Under the pieces are notes generated by a model. That model searched no databases. It saw only the letters and a list, made by a program, of their open reading frames with translations, and was not told the DNA's origin. 64,000 nucleotides of DNA from Pseudarthrobacter sp. SSS035 (lineage in GTDB: Bacteria > Actinomycetota > Actinomycetes > Actinomycetales > Micrococcaceae). Made by a program: the position numbers and the translations under genes. Within the stretch, counting starts at the first letter, position 1, and the number at the start of each line of letters is the position of its first letter. Positions 35,050 through 42,805 of this stretch are shown here, piece after piece. The stretch spans positions 1,240,001 through 1,304,000 of the forward strand of contig NZ_CP096882.1 in assembly GCF_023273875.1 (NCBI RefSeq), in the 5' to 3' direction.

Positions 35050-35289
35050 CAACAGTCATCGAGCGAAGTCTTCCATGTTCCTGTCTGCGCGCCACGGGCG
35101 CTTCACCCCCCTGCCGGACGCCCAGCCGCCTGTCGGCGCAGTGGAAACGGGCGAGCAGGTGTCCGAAGTCCGGGTCAAGTGCGTGGTTGAGGAGGACGTA
35201 CTCGACCGGCGTTGTGCGGGCCTTTGCGCGCTGCTCACCATTACGAGGAGCCGGCGTTCACGAGCCGGCCTGTGAACGGGTGGCGGTGA
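35050..35289 (+). pseudogene. Degenerate second copy of the NIF3-like gene
   Basis: One frame reads HGRFTPLPDAQPPVGAVETG then VSEVRVKCVVEEDVLD, matching the neighbour's GRFTPLPGAEPFIGAVGAVE and RVECVVEEEMLD. After a frame change the end reads HHYEEPAFTSRPVNGWR, matching HPYEEPAFMSWPVDGWRR, and stops at TGA 35287-35289. At least two frame breaks and a poor 5' part make it non-functional. It arose by tandem duplication or recombination with an ortholog. Confidence 0.75.
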
Positions 35290-35308
35290 CATTCTGAAGC
35301 CAGGTCTG

Positions 35309-36265
35309 CTAATCAGCCATACCAATGTATTCCGTCTTGAGCCCGCAGGCTTCTGCTATTGCGTCCAGGAAATCGGCATTCGTCAGAAACCATTCCTTCC
35401 CGACCTCGGATTTGCCCCTAACAACAGTTCGACGGGGGTTGTCATGGCCAGCAGTGCTTAAGAGCTTATGGAAGCGTTTCTCCTGCACCTGTGATTCACC
35501 GGGCTGAGTTGTGTAGATCCTCAAGATCGAAACCGGCTCAGGCATGTGTGTCTTGACTGCATAGCCCTGATGCTCAACCAGCCGTCTTCCAACGTGGTCT
35601 GACCGACCAACCTTGATCAACGTATTTCCACGGTCTGCATCCACCGGGCTCTCCAAATACCATCCATACGAAAATGCGTAGATCCCTGCAACGTGTGCCA
35701 AGCGCGTCAGTGTTTCGGCGAGTTCTTCGTCTTGGCTGTCAGCAACCGATGTGTCCACAGGAGACTCGTCAGTGATGACCGAGTCGTAGGCTTTCTCGAG
35801 GGAGTATATGTGTCCTTGGAGCAGCGAAGCTGCCGCTGATGACAGGACTCCACGGTTCTTTTTCAGGAAGGATCGGGCCGCCGCGCCCGTCGCGCTCAAG
35901 TAGCTCGGGCCTGGAACAACACCGTCTAGGAGAGCATCAATTTTCGCCTTATAGTTGCCGACAAAGCCGCTGGTTGAAACATTTAGGTCATTGGCGATGT
36001 CATTGGCTGACCTGTTTTCCTCCAGACCACGAAAAACGTCGCCGAGCCGGGTCGTATCAGCCCGAAGAAGTGCGGCCAGTTCCTCCCGGGGCGTGCCTGG
36101 CTGGCTCGAAATCGGCGTCGGGTCAGGGGTAAGGGAGTCGCTCACTTCCTCGACGTACAATTCCTCTTCGAGTTCAACGGGATCAGTTGACAGGGAATCC
36201 AAGGCGATACTCCATAATCTCCGGGGCAGGTAGCTTCCAACGATCCTATGCGTCTCCACCGACAC
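35309..36265 (-). CDS. GIY-YIG nuclease-domain protein of unknown role
   Basis: The 318-residue protein has a helical N-terminal half with a probable helix-turn-helix-like segment (ANDIANDLNVSTSGFVGNYK). A GIY-YIG/T5orf172-like domain at about 195-310 includes GIYAFSYGWYLE, TLIKVGRSDHVGRRLVEHQG and QEKRFHKLLSTAG, ending GKEWFLTNADFLDAIAEACG. The GIY tripeptide, Arg of VGRS and Glu of QEKRF are in the expected order. This family occurs in phages, restriction systems and orphan loci. The gene is visibly richer in A/T than its neighbours and sits in a decayed patch, suggesting acquisition. A defence role is possible but unproven. Confidence 0.72.
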   Translation of the reverse strand: MSVETHRIVGSYLPRRLWSIALDSLSTDPVELEEELYVEEVSDSLTPDPTPISSQPGTPREELAALLRADTTRLGDVFRGLEENRSANDIANDLNVSTSGFVGNYKAKIDALLDGVVPGPSYLSATGAAARSFLKKNRGVLSSAAASLLQGHIYSLEKAYDSVITDESPVDTSVADSQDEELAETLTRLAHVAGIYAFSYGWYLESPVDADRGNTLIKVGRSDHVGRRLVEHQGYAVKTHMPEPVSILRIYTTQPGESQVQEKRFHKLLSTAGHDNPRRTVVRGKSEVGKEWFLTNADFLDAIAEACGLKTEYIGMAD

Positions 36266-36322
36266 AGCGACTCTCTATCAGGCCCAGTAGGCCCTTGGGC
36301 CACGCCTCCACATGACGGCTGT

Positions 36323-36690
36323 TTACGGCGCAGCTTCCTCTTCGAACACCTCGACGTCGGCAGCCTCATCAACGGCGCCGTCCAGTTCAAACGCTCTGTG
36401 GGCACTCTTAACCAGGCCGCGGGCCATGGCAAAGTTCATGGCACCGCCGATGGCTGCCCCGACGCCGAGCGCGCCACCTTGCCCAGAACGATGATTCCTT
36501 GCTTGGTCCCATACTTGGTGACGAAGTTTCGCCCCATCACACTGTTGATGGCCTTGAGCGCAGGCGTGGGCATGAGCTTGATGAGCTTCGCTGACCAGTG
36601 CTTGCCTGTCCGCCTGACCACCTTTTCAGCAAGCACGCTGCGCCGAGCCGGACCGCCGTCGACTTTTTGCAGGGCTGCCCTGGCCCGCAT
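36323..36690 (-). pseudogene. EcsC-family remnant, truncated and frameshifted
   Basis: The frame from 36690 reads LIKLMPTPALKAINSVMGRN, FVTKYGTKQGIIVLGK, typical of the middle of EcsC-like proteins. It then runs into RSASGQPSAVP and a stop. Restoring one G after GK gives GGALGVGAAIGGAMNFAMAR in the next frame, to a stop at 36325. The N-terminal half of the family is absent. It is a dead remnant carrying both a truncation and a one-base deletion. Confidence 0.65.
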
Positions 36691-36778
36691 GGGCAGCGTG
36701 GGCCCGCACCGCTGAAATCGTGTCCGGGCCGCGAAAGCGAATATTGGCGCAGCCGCCCAGCCTCATGCAAGCCTGCCA

Positions 36779-36798
36779 GAGTACAATAAGTTGTACTC
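36779..36798. promoter_or_regulatory. YefM-type operator dyad GAGTACAA-TAAG-TTGTACTC
   Basis: Perfect eight-base arms (36779-36786 and 36791-36798) lie just before the AGGAGG of yefM. They contain the TGTAC core known from yefM-yoeB operators in E. coli and Streptomyces, so autoregulation by the antitoxin-toxin complex is likely. Confidence 0.7.
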
Positions 36799-36814
36799 AC
36801 CAGGAGGCCTGCCC

Positions 36815-37066
36815 GTGAAAACACTTACCTACTCCCAGTCGCGCGCGCACTACAAGGAAACTCTCGACGCCGTCACGGACGACCGCGAAGAAGTGATCAT
36901 CACGCGCCCCGGCAAGGAAGACGTGGTCATCGTCTCGCGGGCCGATTACGAATCCCTTCGCGAAACGGCTTATCTGCTCCGGAGCCCAGCCAATGCCCGG
37001 CGCATTCTGGAATCCATCGAGCGCCTCGAATCCGGGCACGGGACCGAACGCGATCTTCTTGAATGA
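36815..37066 (+). CDS. yefM: YefM-type antitoxin
   Basis: The protein of about 83 residues, from GTG 36815, has the Phd/YefM fold: KTLTYSQSRAHYKETLDAVT, then VIITRPGKEDVVIVSRADYE. The acidic C terminus (ILESIERLESG) would wrap the toxin. AGGAGG lies seven bases before GTG 36815, and the dyad upstream carries the family operator core. Its TGA overlaps the toxin ATG. It neutralises YoeB and represses the operon. Confidence 0.93.
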   Translation: MKTLTYSQSRAHYKETLDAVTDDREEVIITRPGKEDVVIVSRADYESLRETAYLLRSPANARRILESIERLESGHGTERDLLE

Positions 37067-37335
37067 AGCACTCGTGGGACGAAAGTGCCTGGGAGGACTA
37101 CCTGTGGTGGCAGGCCCAGGACCGCAGGACAATGAAGCGGATCAAAACTCTGATTCAAGACATCGCCCGAAACGGCAACGAAGGCATCGGAAAACCCGAG
37201 CCGCTCAAGCACGGCTTTCACGGCTATTGGTCACGCCGCATCACTGACGAGCACCGACTCGTCTACCGCTACGTGGAAAGTGGCTCCGGCGTCGAAATCC
37301 TGATTGCCGCCTGCCGGTACCACTACGGCAACTGA
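37063..37335 (+). CDS. yoeB: YoeB-type ribosome-dependent mRNA endonuclease toxin
   Basis: The 90-residue RelE-superfamily toxin closely follows E. coli YoeB, with catalytic Glu46 in GKPEPLKH, Arg65 in ITDEHRLVYR and the C-terminal RYHY His87. It cleaves mRNA in the ribosomal A site. Start and stop are intact and coupled to yefM by ATGA, so the module looks functional. It sits immediately upstream of the SRP RNA gene, an unusual place for a mobile toxin-antitoxin cassette. Confidence 0.94.
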   Translation: MKHSWDESAWEDYLWWQAQDRRTMKRIKTLIQDIARNGNEGIGKPEPLKHGFHGYWSRRITDEHRLVYRYVESGSGVEILIAACRYHYGN

Positions 37336-37400
37336 CCGGCCACGGACTGCCGACGCCCGGGCCGTCCGGACCTTCCGGAATCTTCGGGTAAACTTATCTG

Positions 37401-37490
37401 CGGCCCCTCATGTGGCGTCATCCTGTTGAACTCCCCCAGGACCGGAAGGTAGCAAGGGTAAACGGGCTCTGGCGGGTGCATGGGGGGTCT
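37401..37490 (+). ncRNA. ffs: Signal recognition particle RNA (4.5S, small bacterial type)
   Basis: The core CAGGACCGGAAGGTAGCAAGGG (37437-37457) contains the universal SRP motif with the GGAA tetraloop. The flanks pair as CCCC.CATG near 37403 with GCATGGGG near 37479-37487. A TCTTT follows. It lies directly upstream of dnaX, a conserved actinobacterial arrangement. The 5' end is estimated from pairing. Confidence 0.88.
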
Positions 37491-37561
37491 TTACTATTCC
37501 CCCACAGGGCGGCCGTCCGCGAGGGATCCTGATTGTCTGCCCGGATTGGTAGGGTTTTCTC

Positions 37562-40500
37562 GTGACTGTTACTACCACCGCCCTTTACCGCAGATACCGC
37601 CCGGACTCCTTCGCCGACGTTATCGGGCAGGAACATGTCACCGAGCCGCTGATGACGGCACTGCGGAAAAACCGTGTCAACCACGCCTATCTTTTCTCCG
37701 GCCCACGCGGTTGCGGAAAGACCACCTCCGCCCGCATCCTGGCCCGCTGCCTCAACTGCGCCCAGGGCCCCACGGATACTCCCTGCGGGACGTGCCCCAG
37801 CTGCATTGAACTGGCCCGCGGCGGCTCCGGCTCCCTGGACGTCATCGAGATCGACGCTGCCAGCCATGGTGGCGTGGATGACGCCCGCGACCTCCGCGAA
37901 CGGGCAACCTACGCCCCGGTCCGCGACCGCTACAAAATCTTCATCATCGATGAGGCCCACATGGTCACCTCGGCCGGGTTCAACGCCCTGCTGAAGATCG
38001 TTGAAGAGCCGCCGGAGCACATCAAGTTCATCTTCGCCACCACGGAGCCGGACAAGGTCATCGGCACCATCCGCTCCCGCACGCACCACTACCCTTTCCG
38101 GCTTGTCCCACCGGAGCCGCTGATGGCGTACCTGGAGCTGCTCTGCACCCAGGAAAACGTTCCCGTGGCTCCCGGCGTTCTGTCGCTGGTGGTCCGGGCC
38201 GGCGGCGGCTCCGTCCGCGATTCCCTGTCTGTGCTGGACCAGCTGATGGCCGGCGCCGGACCCAACGGCCTCGACTACGAACTTGCCGTAGCCCTCCTCG
38301 GCTACACCCACGCATCATTGCTGGATGACGTGGTGGAAGCGGTGGCCGCCTCAGATGCCGCCACCGTTTTCCGGGCTGTGGACCGCGTGGTGCAGACCGG
38401 CCACGATCCCCGCCGCTTCGTCGAGGACCTGCTGGAACGCTTCCGCGACCTCATCATCGTCCAGGCGATGCCCGAAAGCGCCCAGGTCATCCTCCGCGGC
38501 ATGCCTGCGGACCAGATCGCCCGGCTCCAGAACCAGGCGCACAACCTCGGGGCTTCCGAACTCTCCCGCGCCGCTGATGTCACCAACACTGCGCTGACCG
38601 AGATGACCGGCGCCACTTCTCCGCGCCTGCACCTTGAGCTTCTCTGCGCCCGCATCCTGCTCCCCAGCTCGGAGCAGACGGAACGCGGCATCGCTGCGCG
38701 GATCGACCGCGTGGAGCGGCGCCTGAATTACGCCGGGAACGACGTCGGCGCTCCCGCTCCGGCTGGTGCTGCGGTTTCGGCTGGACCCGCTGCGGTTTCC
38801 GCGGTGCCGACGGCGGCAACGCCGGCTCCTGCTGCACCCGTTTCCGTACCAGCAGCTTCCGTACAACCAGTTTCTGCGCCAGCCGTTTCTGAGGCGCCCG
38901 CCGCGGACCTTCCGGTTGCTGCGGTTCCGGCCGCGGCACAGCAAGTTGCTGCGGCGCCGGTTGCTGCGCAGCAGCCTTCAGGGCCAGCGGCTGCCGGTCC
39001 CGGGTCGGCCCGGCCACCCGCATACGGAGCCGAACAGACCAGGCCGTCGCTGACGCCGCCCAGGGTCAGCACCAACGACTGGCCGGTTGACGAGTCCACA
39101 GGCAGGCGGCACGCTCCCACACCGCAGGCATCCGGTCAGCCCACTCGGGAGACCGGGGCAGACGCCACCCGCGCAGTTTCCCCGGCCACCCCGCAGGCAA
39201 GCACCGACGCTGTCACGGCTCCCGCCACCGCTGCACCTGCCCCGGCTGCGCCCCCTTCGGTTGGCCATGCCCCTGCCACTGCTGCACCGACCGGTGCGAC
39301 AGGAACTGGCGCGGCAAGCACTGGGGCCGCCGGGACAGGCGACGTCGAAGTCCTGCGCCGTGCCTGGCCGGAAGTTCTGCAGACACTCTCCAAGATCAAG
39401 CGCAGCACGTGGGCCCTGGTTGAGCCGAACGCCCAGGTGGGTGCATTTGACGGCCAGGTCCTGACACTGTCGTTCAGCACTACCGGGTTGGCTGGCGCCT
39501 TCGGCCGGGCTGATCACGCTGAAAACCTGCGGCAGGCGATCCACAAAACGGTGGGCATCGACTGCCAGATCACCGCAGTCGCCGGTGGCGCCAACAGGGC
39601 AGCGAGCGCTGAGCCAAACCCAAAAGCTCCCGCTAGTCCGGAAGCCGGTTCGGAAGCTAGTTCCGAAGCTAGTCCTGAAGCTCCGGCCAGTTCAGCCGAT
39701 GTCGCGTGGGGCCTGGCCCCTGCTGGCGCTGTTTCCACCCCAGTGGTGCATGCCACCGCACAGGCACCTTCGCCTGCCCTCTCCCACGCGACGCGTACTC
39801 CTGAACCGGCCGCGCCTCCTCCCACTACTGCACCTGCACCGTCTGCAGGCGCAGCAGCTTCGGCGGAAAACATCCAGCACTTGGGCGCCGTCAGCGTGGC
39901 ATCAGTCACTGAGGCCGCCCAAGTACCAGCCGCCCCGGGACAGCCGGTACCAGCTGAGCCGGATGCCAATGCCGGTTCCTATGCCTACTCCGATGACGAC
40001 TGGGGCCCGCCGCGCGACGAAGATGCCCCGCCGCTGGACGAGGAACCACCCATGGACTGGGATCCCTCGGCTGCGGCTACCCCACGCCTGTCGTCTGCAC
40101 AGCCTGAGCCTTCAGCGGCCGCACCCGCCAAGCGGTCCGCCCGAGGTGCTTCAAAGGCTGCAGCAGCAAAGGCCTCCCCAGCAAGCAGGTCCTCCGCTGC
40201 CGCATCGGCCGCTCCGTCACAACCCGATACGGCACTCGATCCGTGGGGCCGGGCCGTCGAGCAGGCGCCGGGCGTATGGGTGGTTGGCACCGAGCCCAAT
40301 GTTGGCAAAAGCCTGAACACGTCCGTCCCGGAAGAGGCCACGGAAACCGCTCCTGCGCCCAGCTACGAGCCGGCCACCGCCCAGGTCCCCAAGACGTCAG
40401 CTGTCGTGAGCCAGTCCGATGCCGACGCCAGCTGGGGCTTGCCACCCGTAGCCCCCACCGCAACCACCGAAATCCCCGAAATCCCCGCACCATATTCAGC

Positions 40501-40981
40501 TGCACCACATTCAGCTGCACCGCAGAGCTCCGCGCCAGAGCCCCCCGCACTACAAAGCCCCGTGCCAGAAACCGCGGAGCCCCACAATCCGGCGCCAACC
40601 GGCCAAGCACCGGGAGCCCCGGCAGTCCCGCCGGGGGAAGCAACGGTTCCCGAACCGGCTGACGTCCGTGAGTACGCCATGGCATCGACTGCTCCGGCTA
40701 CCGCACCCCTGCAGCCGGCACCGGCAACCTCTGAGTCCGCTGCTGCCGCCCGGCAGAGTCTTTACCAGCGCCTGTCCAACAGCCCCGAGGCCGAAGCCGG
40801 GCGTGCCAAGGCGCCAGCCAGGGCTGCCGCCGCAACCTACGTCCAGGACATACCGAGCGCGGACGATGAAACCATCGAGGAATCCGGTGTCTTTGGACGC
40901 GCCGCCGTCGAGCGTATTCTGGGCGGAAAGCTGATCGAGGAGCGGTCCCCGGACGGAAGCCCTATCGCTTCGAGGTTCTAG
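37562..40981 (+). CDS. dnaX: DNA polymerase III gamma/tau clamp-loader subunit
   Basis: The AAA+ clamp-loader core is at about residues 1-370. The Walker A is SGPRGCGKTTSARILA, the zinc-binding Cys cluster is CLNCAQGPTDTPCGTCPSC, Walker B is IIDEAHM, and a sensor/arginine-finger region follows. Beyond this comes a very long Ala/Pro-rich stretch. It is interrupted by one conserved tau-type domain at about 595-690 (VLRRAWPEVLQTLSKIKRST through GIDCQITAVAG). The conserved tail ends in VFGRAAVERILGGKLIEER. At 1139 residues it is almost twice the length of E. coli tau. The start is GTG 37562 with no strong ribosome-binding site. It is cotranscribed with recR after a 63-bp gap. Confidence 0.95.
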   Translation: MTVTTTALYRRYRPDSFADVIGQEHVTEPLMTALRKNRVNHAYLFSGPRGCGKTTSARILARCLNCAQGPTDTPCGTCPSCIELARGGSGSLDVIEIDAASHGGVDDARDLRERATYAPVRDRYKIFIIDEAHMVTSAGFNALLKIVEEPPEHIKFIFATTEPDKVIGTIRSRTHHYPFRLVPPEPLMAYLELLCTQENVPVAPGVLSLVVRAGGGSVRDSLSVLDQLMAGAGPNGLDYELAVALLGYTHASLLDDVVEAVAASDAATVFRAVDRVVQTGHDPRRFVEDLLERFRDLIIVQAMPESAQVILRGMPADQIARLQNQAHNLGASELSRAADVTNTALTEMTGATSPRLHLELLCARILLPSSEQTERGIAARIDRVERRLNYAGNDVGAPAPAGAAVSAGPAAVSAVPTAATPAPAAPVSVPAASVQPVSAPAVSEAPAADLPVAAVPAAAQQVAAAPVAAQQPSGPAAAGPGSARPPAYGAEQTRPSLTPPRVSTNDWPVDESTGRRHAPTPQASGQPTRETGADATRAVSPATPQASTDAVTAPATAAPAPAAPPSVGHAPATAAPTGATGTGAASTGAAGTGDVEVLRRAWPEVLQTLSKIKRSTWALVEPNAQVGAFDGQVLTLSFSTTGLAGAFGRADHAENLRQAIHKTVGIDCQITAVAGGANRAASAEPNPKAPASPEAGSEASSEASPEAPASSADVAWGLAPAGAVSTPVVHATAQAPSPALSHATRTPEPAAPPPTTAPAPSAGAAASAENIQHLGAVSVASVTEAAQVPAAPGQPVPAEPDANAGSYAYSDDDWGPPRDEDAPPLDEEPPMDWDPSAAATPRLSSAQPEPSAAAPAKRSARGASKAAAAKASPASRSSAAASAAPSQPDTALDPWGRAVEQAPGVWVVGTEPNVGKSLNTSVPEEATETAPAPSYEPATAQVPKTSAVVSQSDADASWGLPPVAPTATTEIPEIPAPYSAAPHSAAPQSSAPEPPALQSPVPETAEPHNPAPTGQAPGAPAVPPGEATVPEPADVREYAMASTAPATAPLQPAPATSESAAAARQSLYQRLSNSPEAEAGRAKAPARAAAATYVQDIPSADDETIEESGVFGRAAVERILGGKLIEERSPDGSPIASRF

Positions 40982-41044
40982 GCACCCGCCGCACGTGCTC
41001 CCGCAACTCCAATCACCATCCAAGCCAAGCCAAAAGAGGAAAAC

Positions 41045-41644
41045 GTGTACGAAGGTGCAGTCCAGGAGCTGATTGACGAGCTCGGACGGCTTCCCGGTGT
41101 CGGTCCCAAATCCGCACAGCGGCTGGCCTTCCACATCCTCGAAGCGGACCCCCAGGACATGAAGCGACTCGTGGAAGCCATCACCATGGTGAAGGAACGC
41201 GTGAAGTTCTGCACGGTTTGCGGTAACGTCACCGAGCAGGAACTGTGCAACATCTGCCGCGATCCCCGGCGCGACCCGTCAGTCATTTGTGTGGTGGAGG
41301 AGTCCAAGGACGTCCTCGCCGTGGAGCGCACACGATCCTTCCGCGGCCGCTATCACGTGCTGGGCGGAGCCATCAACCCCATTGCCGGCGTCGGACCCGA
41401 GCAACTGCGGATCCGGGAACTCCTGACACGGCTGAACGACGGCGCCATCCAGGAAGTCATTATCGCCACCGACCCCAACCTCGAAGGCGAAGCAACCGCC
41501 ACGTACCTGGCCAGGATGCTGAAGACAATCGGCATCGTGGTAACCAGGCTGGCCTCCGGCCTGCCCGTGGGCGGCGACCTTGAATACGCCGACGAGGTCA
41601 CGCTCGGCCGCGCCTTCGAAGGCCGCCGCAACGCCCTGACCTGA
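41045..41644 (+). CDS. recR: Recombination mediator RecR
   Basis: The 199-residue protein has the N-terminal helix-hairpin-helix (LPGVGPKSAQRLAFHIL), the C4 zinc finger (CTVCGNVTEQELCNIC) and a Toprim domain (VICVVEESKDVLAVERT and EVIIATDPNLEGEATATYLA). RecR acts with RecO and RecF to load RecA at gaps. The GTG start follows GAGG. The order ffs-dnaX-recR is conserved in actinobacteria, though the small YbaB gene often found between dnaX and recR is absent here. Confidence 0.96.
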   Translation: MYEGAVQELIDELGRLPGVGPKSAQRLAFHILEADPQDMKRLVEAITMVKERVKFCTVCGNVTEQELCNICRDPRRDPSVICVVEESKDVLAVERTRSFRGRYHVLGGAINPIAGVGPEQLRIRELLTRLNDGAIQEVIIATDPNLEGEATATYLARMLKTIGIVVTRLASGLPVGGDLEYADEVTLGRAFEGRRNALT

Positions 41645-41663
41645 TCTGATCTGAAAGACAGGT

Positions 41664-42624
41664 TCAGGCGGCAGGGTTGAGCCGACGTTGCGCAGCCCGG
41701 TTGCCGCCTGCCAACAGAATGCCTGCAGCTCCGGCCTTCGTGCCAACGCCGATCAGTGCCAGTGGCATTTCAGCGCCTGCCTTTTCCCGTTCCTGCCCCT
41801 CCACAAGGAACTTGGGTGCCTTCCGCTGCGTTCTGCAGCTCCCCTGGGAGCCAATCCAAGGCGTTTTCCTTGTGCTTGGCCTCACCGGCAACCAGCGCCA
41901 GGATCACCATCGGGTCGCTAGTTGCCATCCAGAAGATCCGCTCGGTGTGGTAAATCTCGGCGATGCCATGGAACTCCGGCGAACGTTGCCCACCAGAAGC
42001 AAAGCTGCGACGCCCCAGGCCAGAGCCCTTCCCCACTGACCTTCGAACCACCGGGCAGCGCCCGCGCCTATGCCGCCCAAAAACCATGACTTCAAGCATC
42101 ATCAGGACATAGGTCACCCCGGCAACTGCGGGCGCGGACTCCGACCAGAGCGCGAGCAGCAGCAGGAAAACGACAGACACGCTGGCGAAGAGCAATCCCT
42201 TGGCACTGCTGCACGCCCAGTCCAGCATTGGGCCATCCACAGCACCCTCGACTGGATCCTGCCCAGCGCCGCTCCGCCCGTTCCCCCACCGGACAGCGAG
42301 CACGCAGCTCACCAGCACCAGCATTGCTGCCGTGAGCATATACACCCAGGCATGGGATTCCGGCGGCAGGTCACCGCCCGTGACCAACGCGATCACCATC
42401 AGCGTCCCGGAGCCCGCGCAGAGACCGAGAATGGCGGCGCTCTCCCACCAGAAGCGGCCAGAGCTCACTGTCAGCAGCGCCGTGGCCGACGCACGACGGA
42501 CGAGCAACCGAACCTGGGCGCCACCCGGGGACGAGGTGTCCCCGGCGTGGGCTTCGTCGTCATACTGGTTTTTTCCGGCGCCAATGGGTTCGGACAGAGG
42601 TTCGCCGTCAGCCACGGACGCCAT
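41664..42624 (-). pseudogene. Four-helix membrane protein with several frame changes
   Basis: The frame from 42624 encodes a hydrophilic start and transmembrane helices near residues 62-82, 92-112, 142-160 and 166-185. At about 42076-42080 good coding jumps to the next frame (GIGAGAARWFEGQWGRALAW, then GVAALLLVGN). It returns near 41981 (QRSPEFHGIAEIYHTERIF, EAKHKENALDWLPGEL). It switches again near 41845 to end KAPKFLVEGQEREKAGAE...RRLNPAA at 41664. An extra G in a GGG run and later compensating indels explain this. The open frame still translates to 41770 with about 25 altered residues. I do not recognise the family. Confidence 0.5.
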
Positions 42625-42805
42625 CCGCCACGTTCTTATCAGCCACGTGCCGCCTCCATCCCTATGGACAGGCCCAGCCCCGACAGTCAGCTGCCACGTC
42701 GGACAGCTAATCCAATGATCTGCTGAAGCAGGCCTGTCCAGTACCCCTGCAGTCCAGTGACCCAGCCGTCAGGGAAAGGACTGTCACGGCAGTGGCACGC
42801 CGGCT

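Noticed and set aside
34183..37335. tRNA-Ser as an integrase attachment site
   Set aside because: No integrase gene and no repeat of the tRNA 3' end were found, so only a general hotspot is proposed.
38720..40700. Frameshift sites for a short gamma form of DnaX
   Set aside because: No A6-G-type slippery run with a downstream hairpin was visible, and the Ala/Pro-rich coding gives no clear signal.
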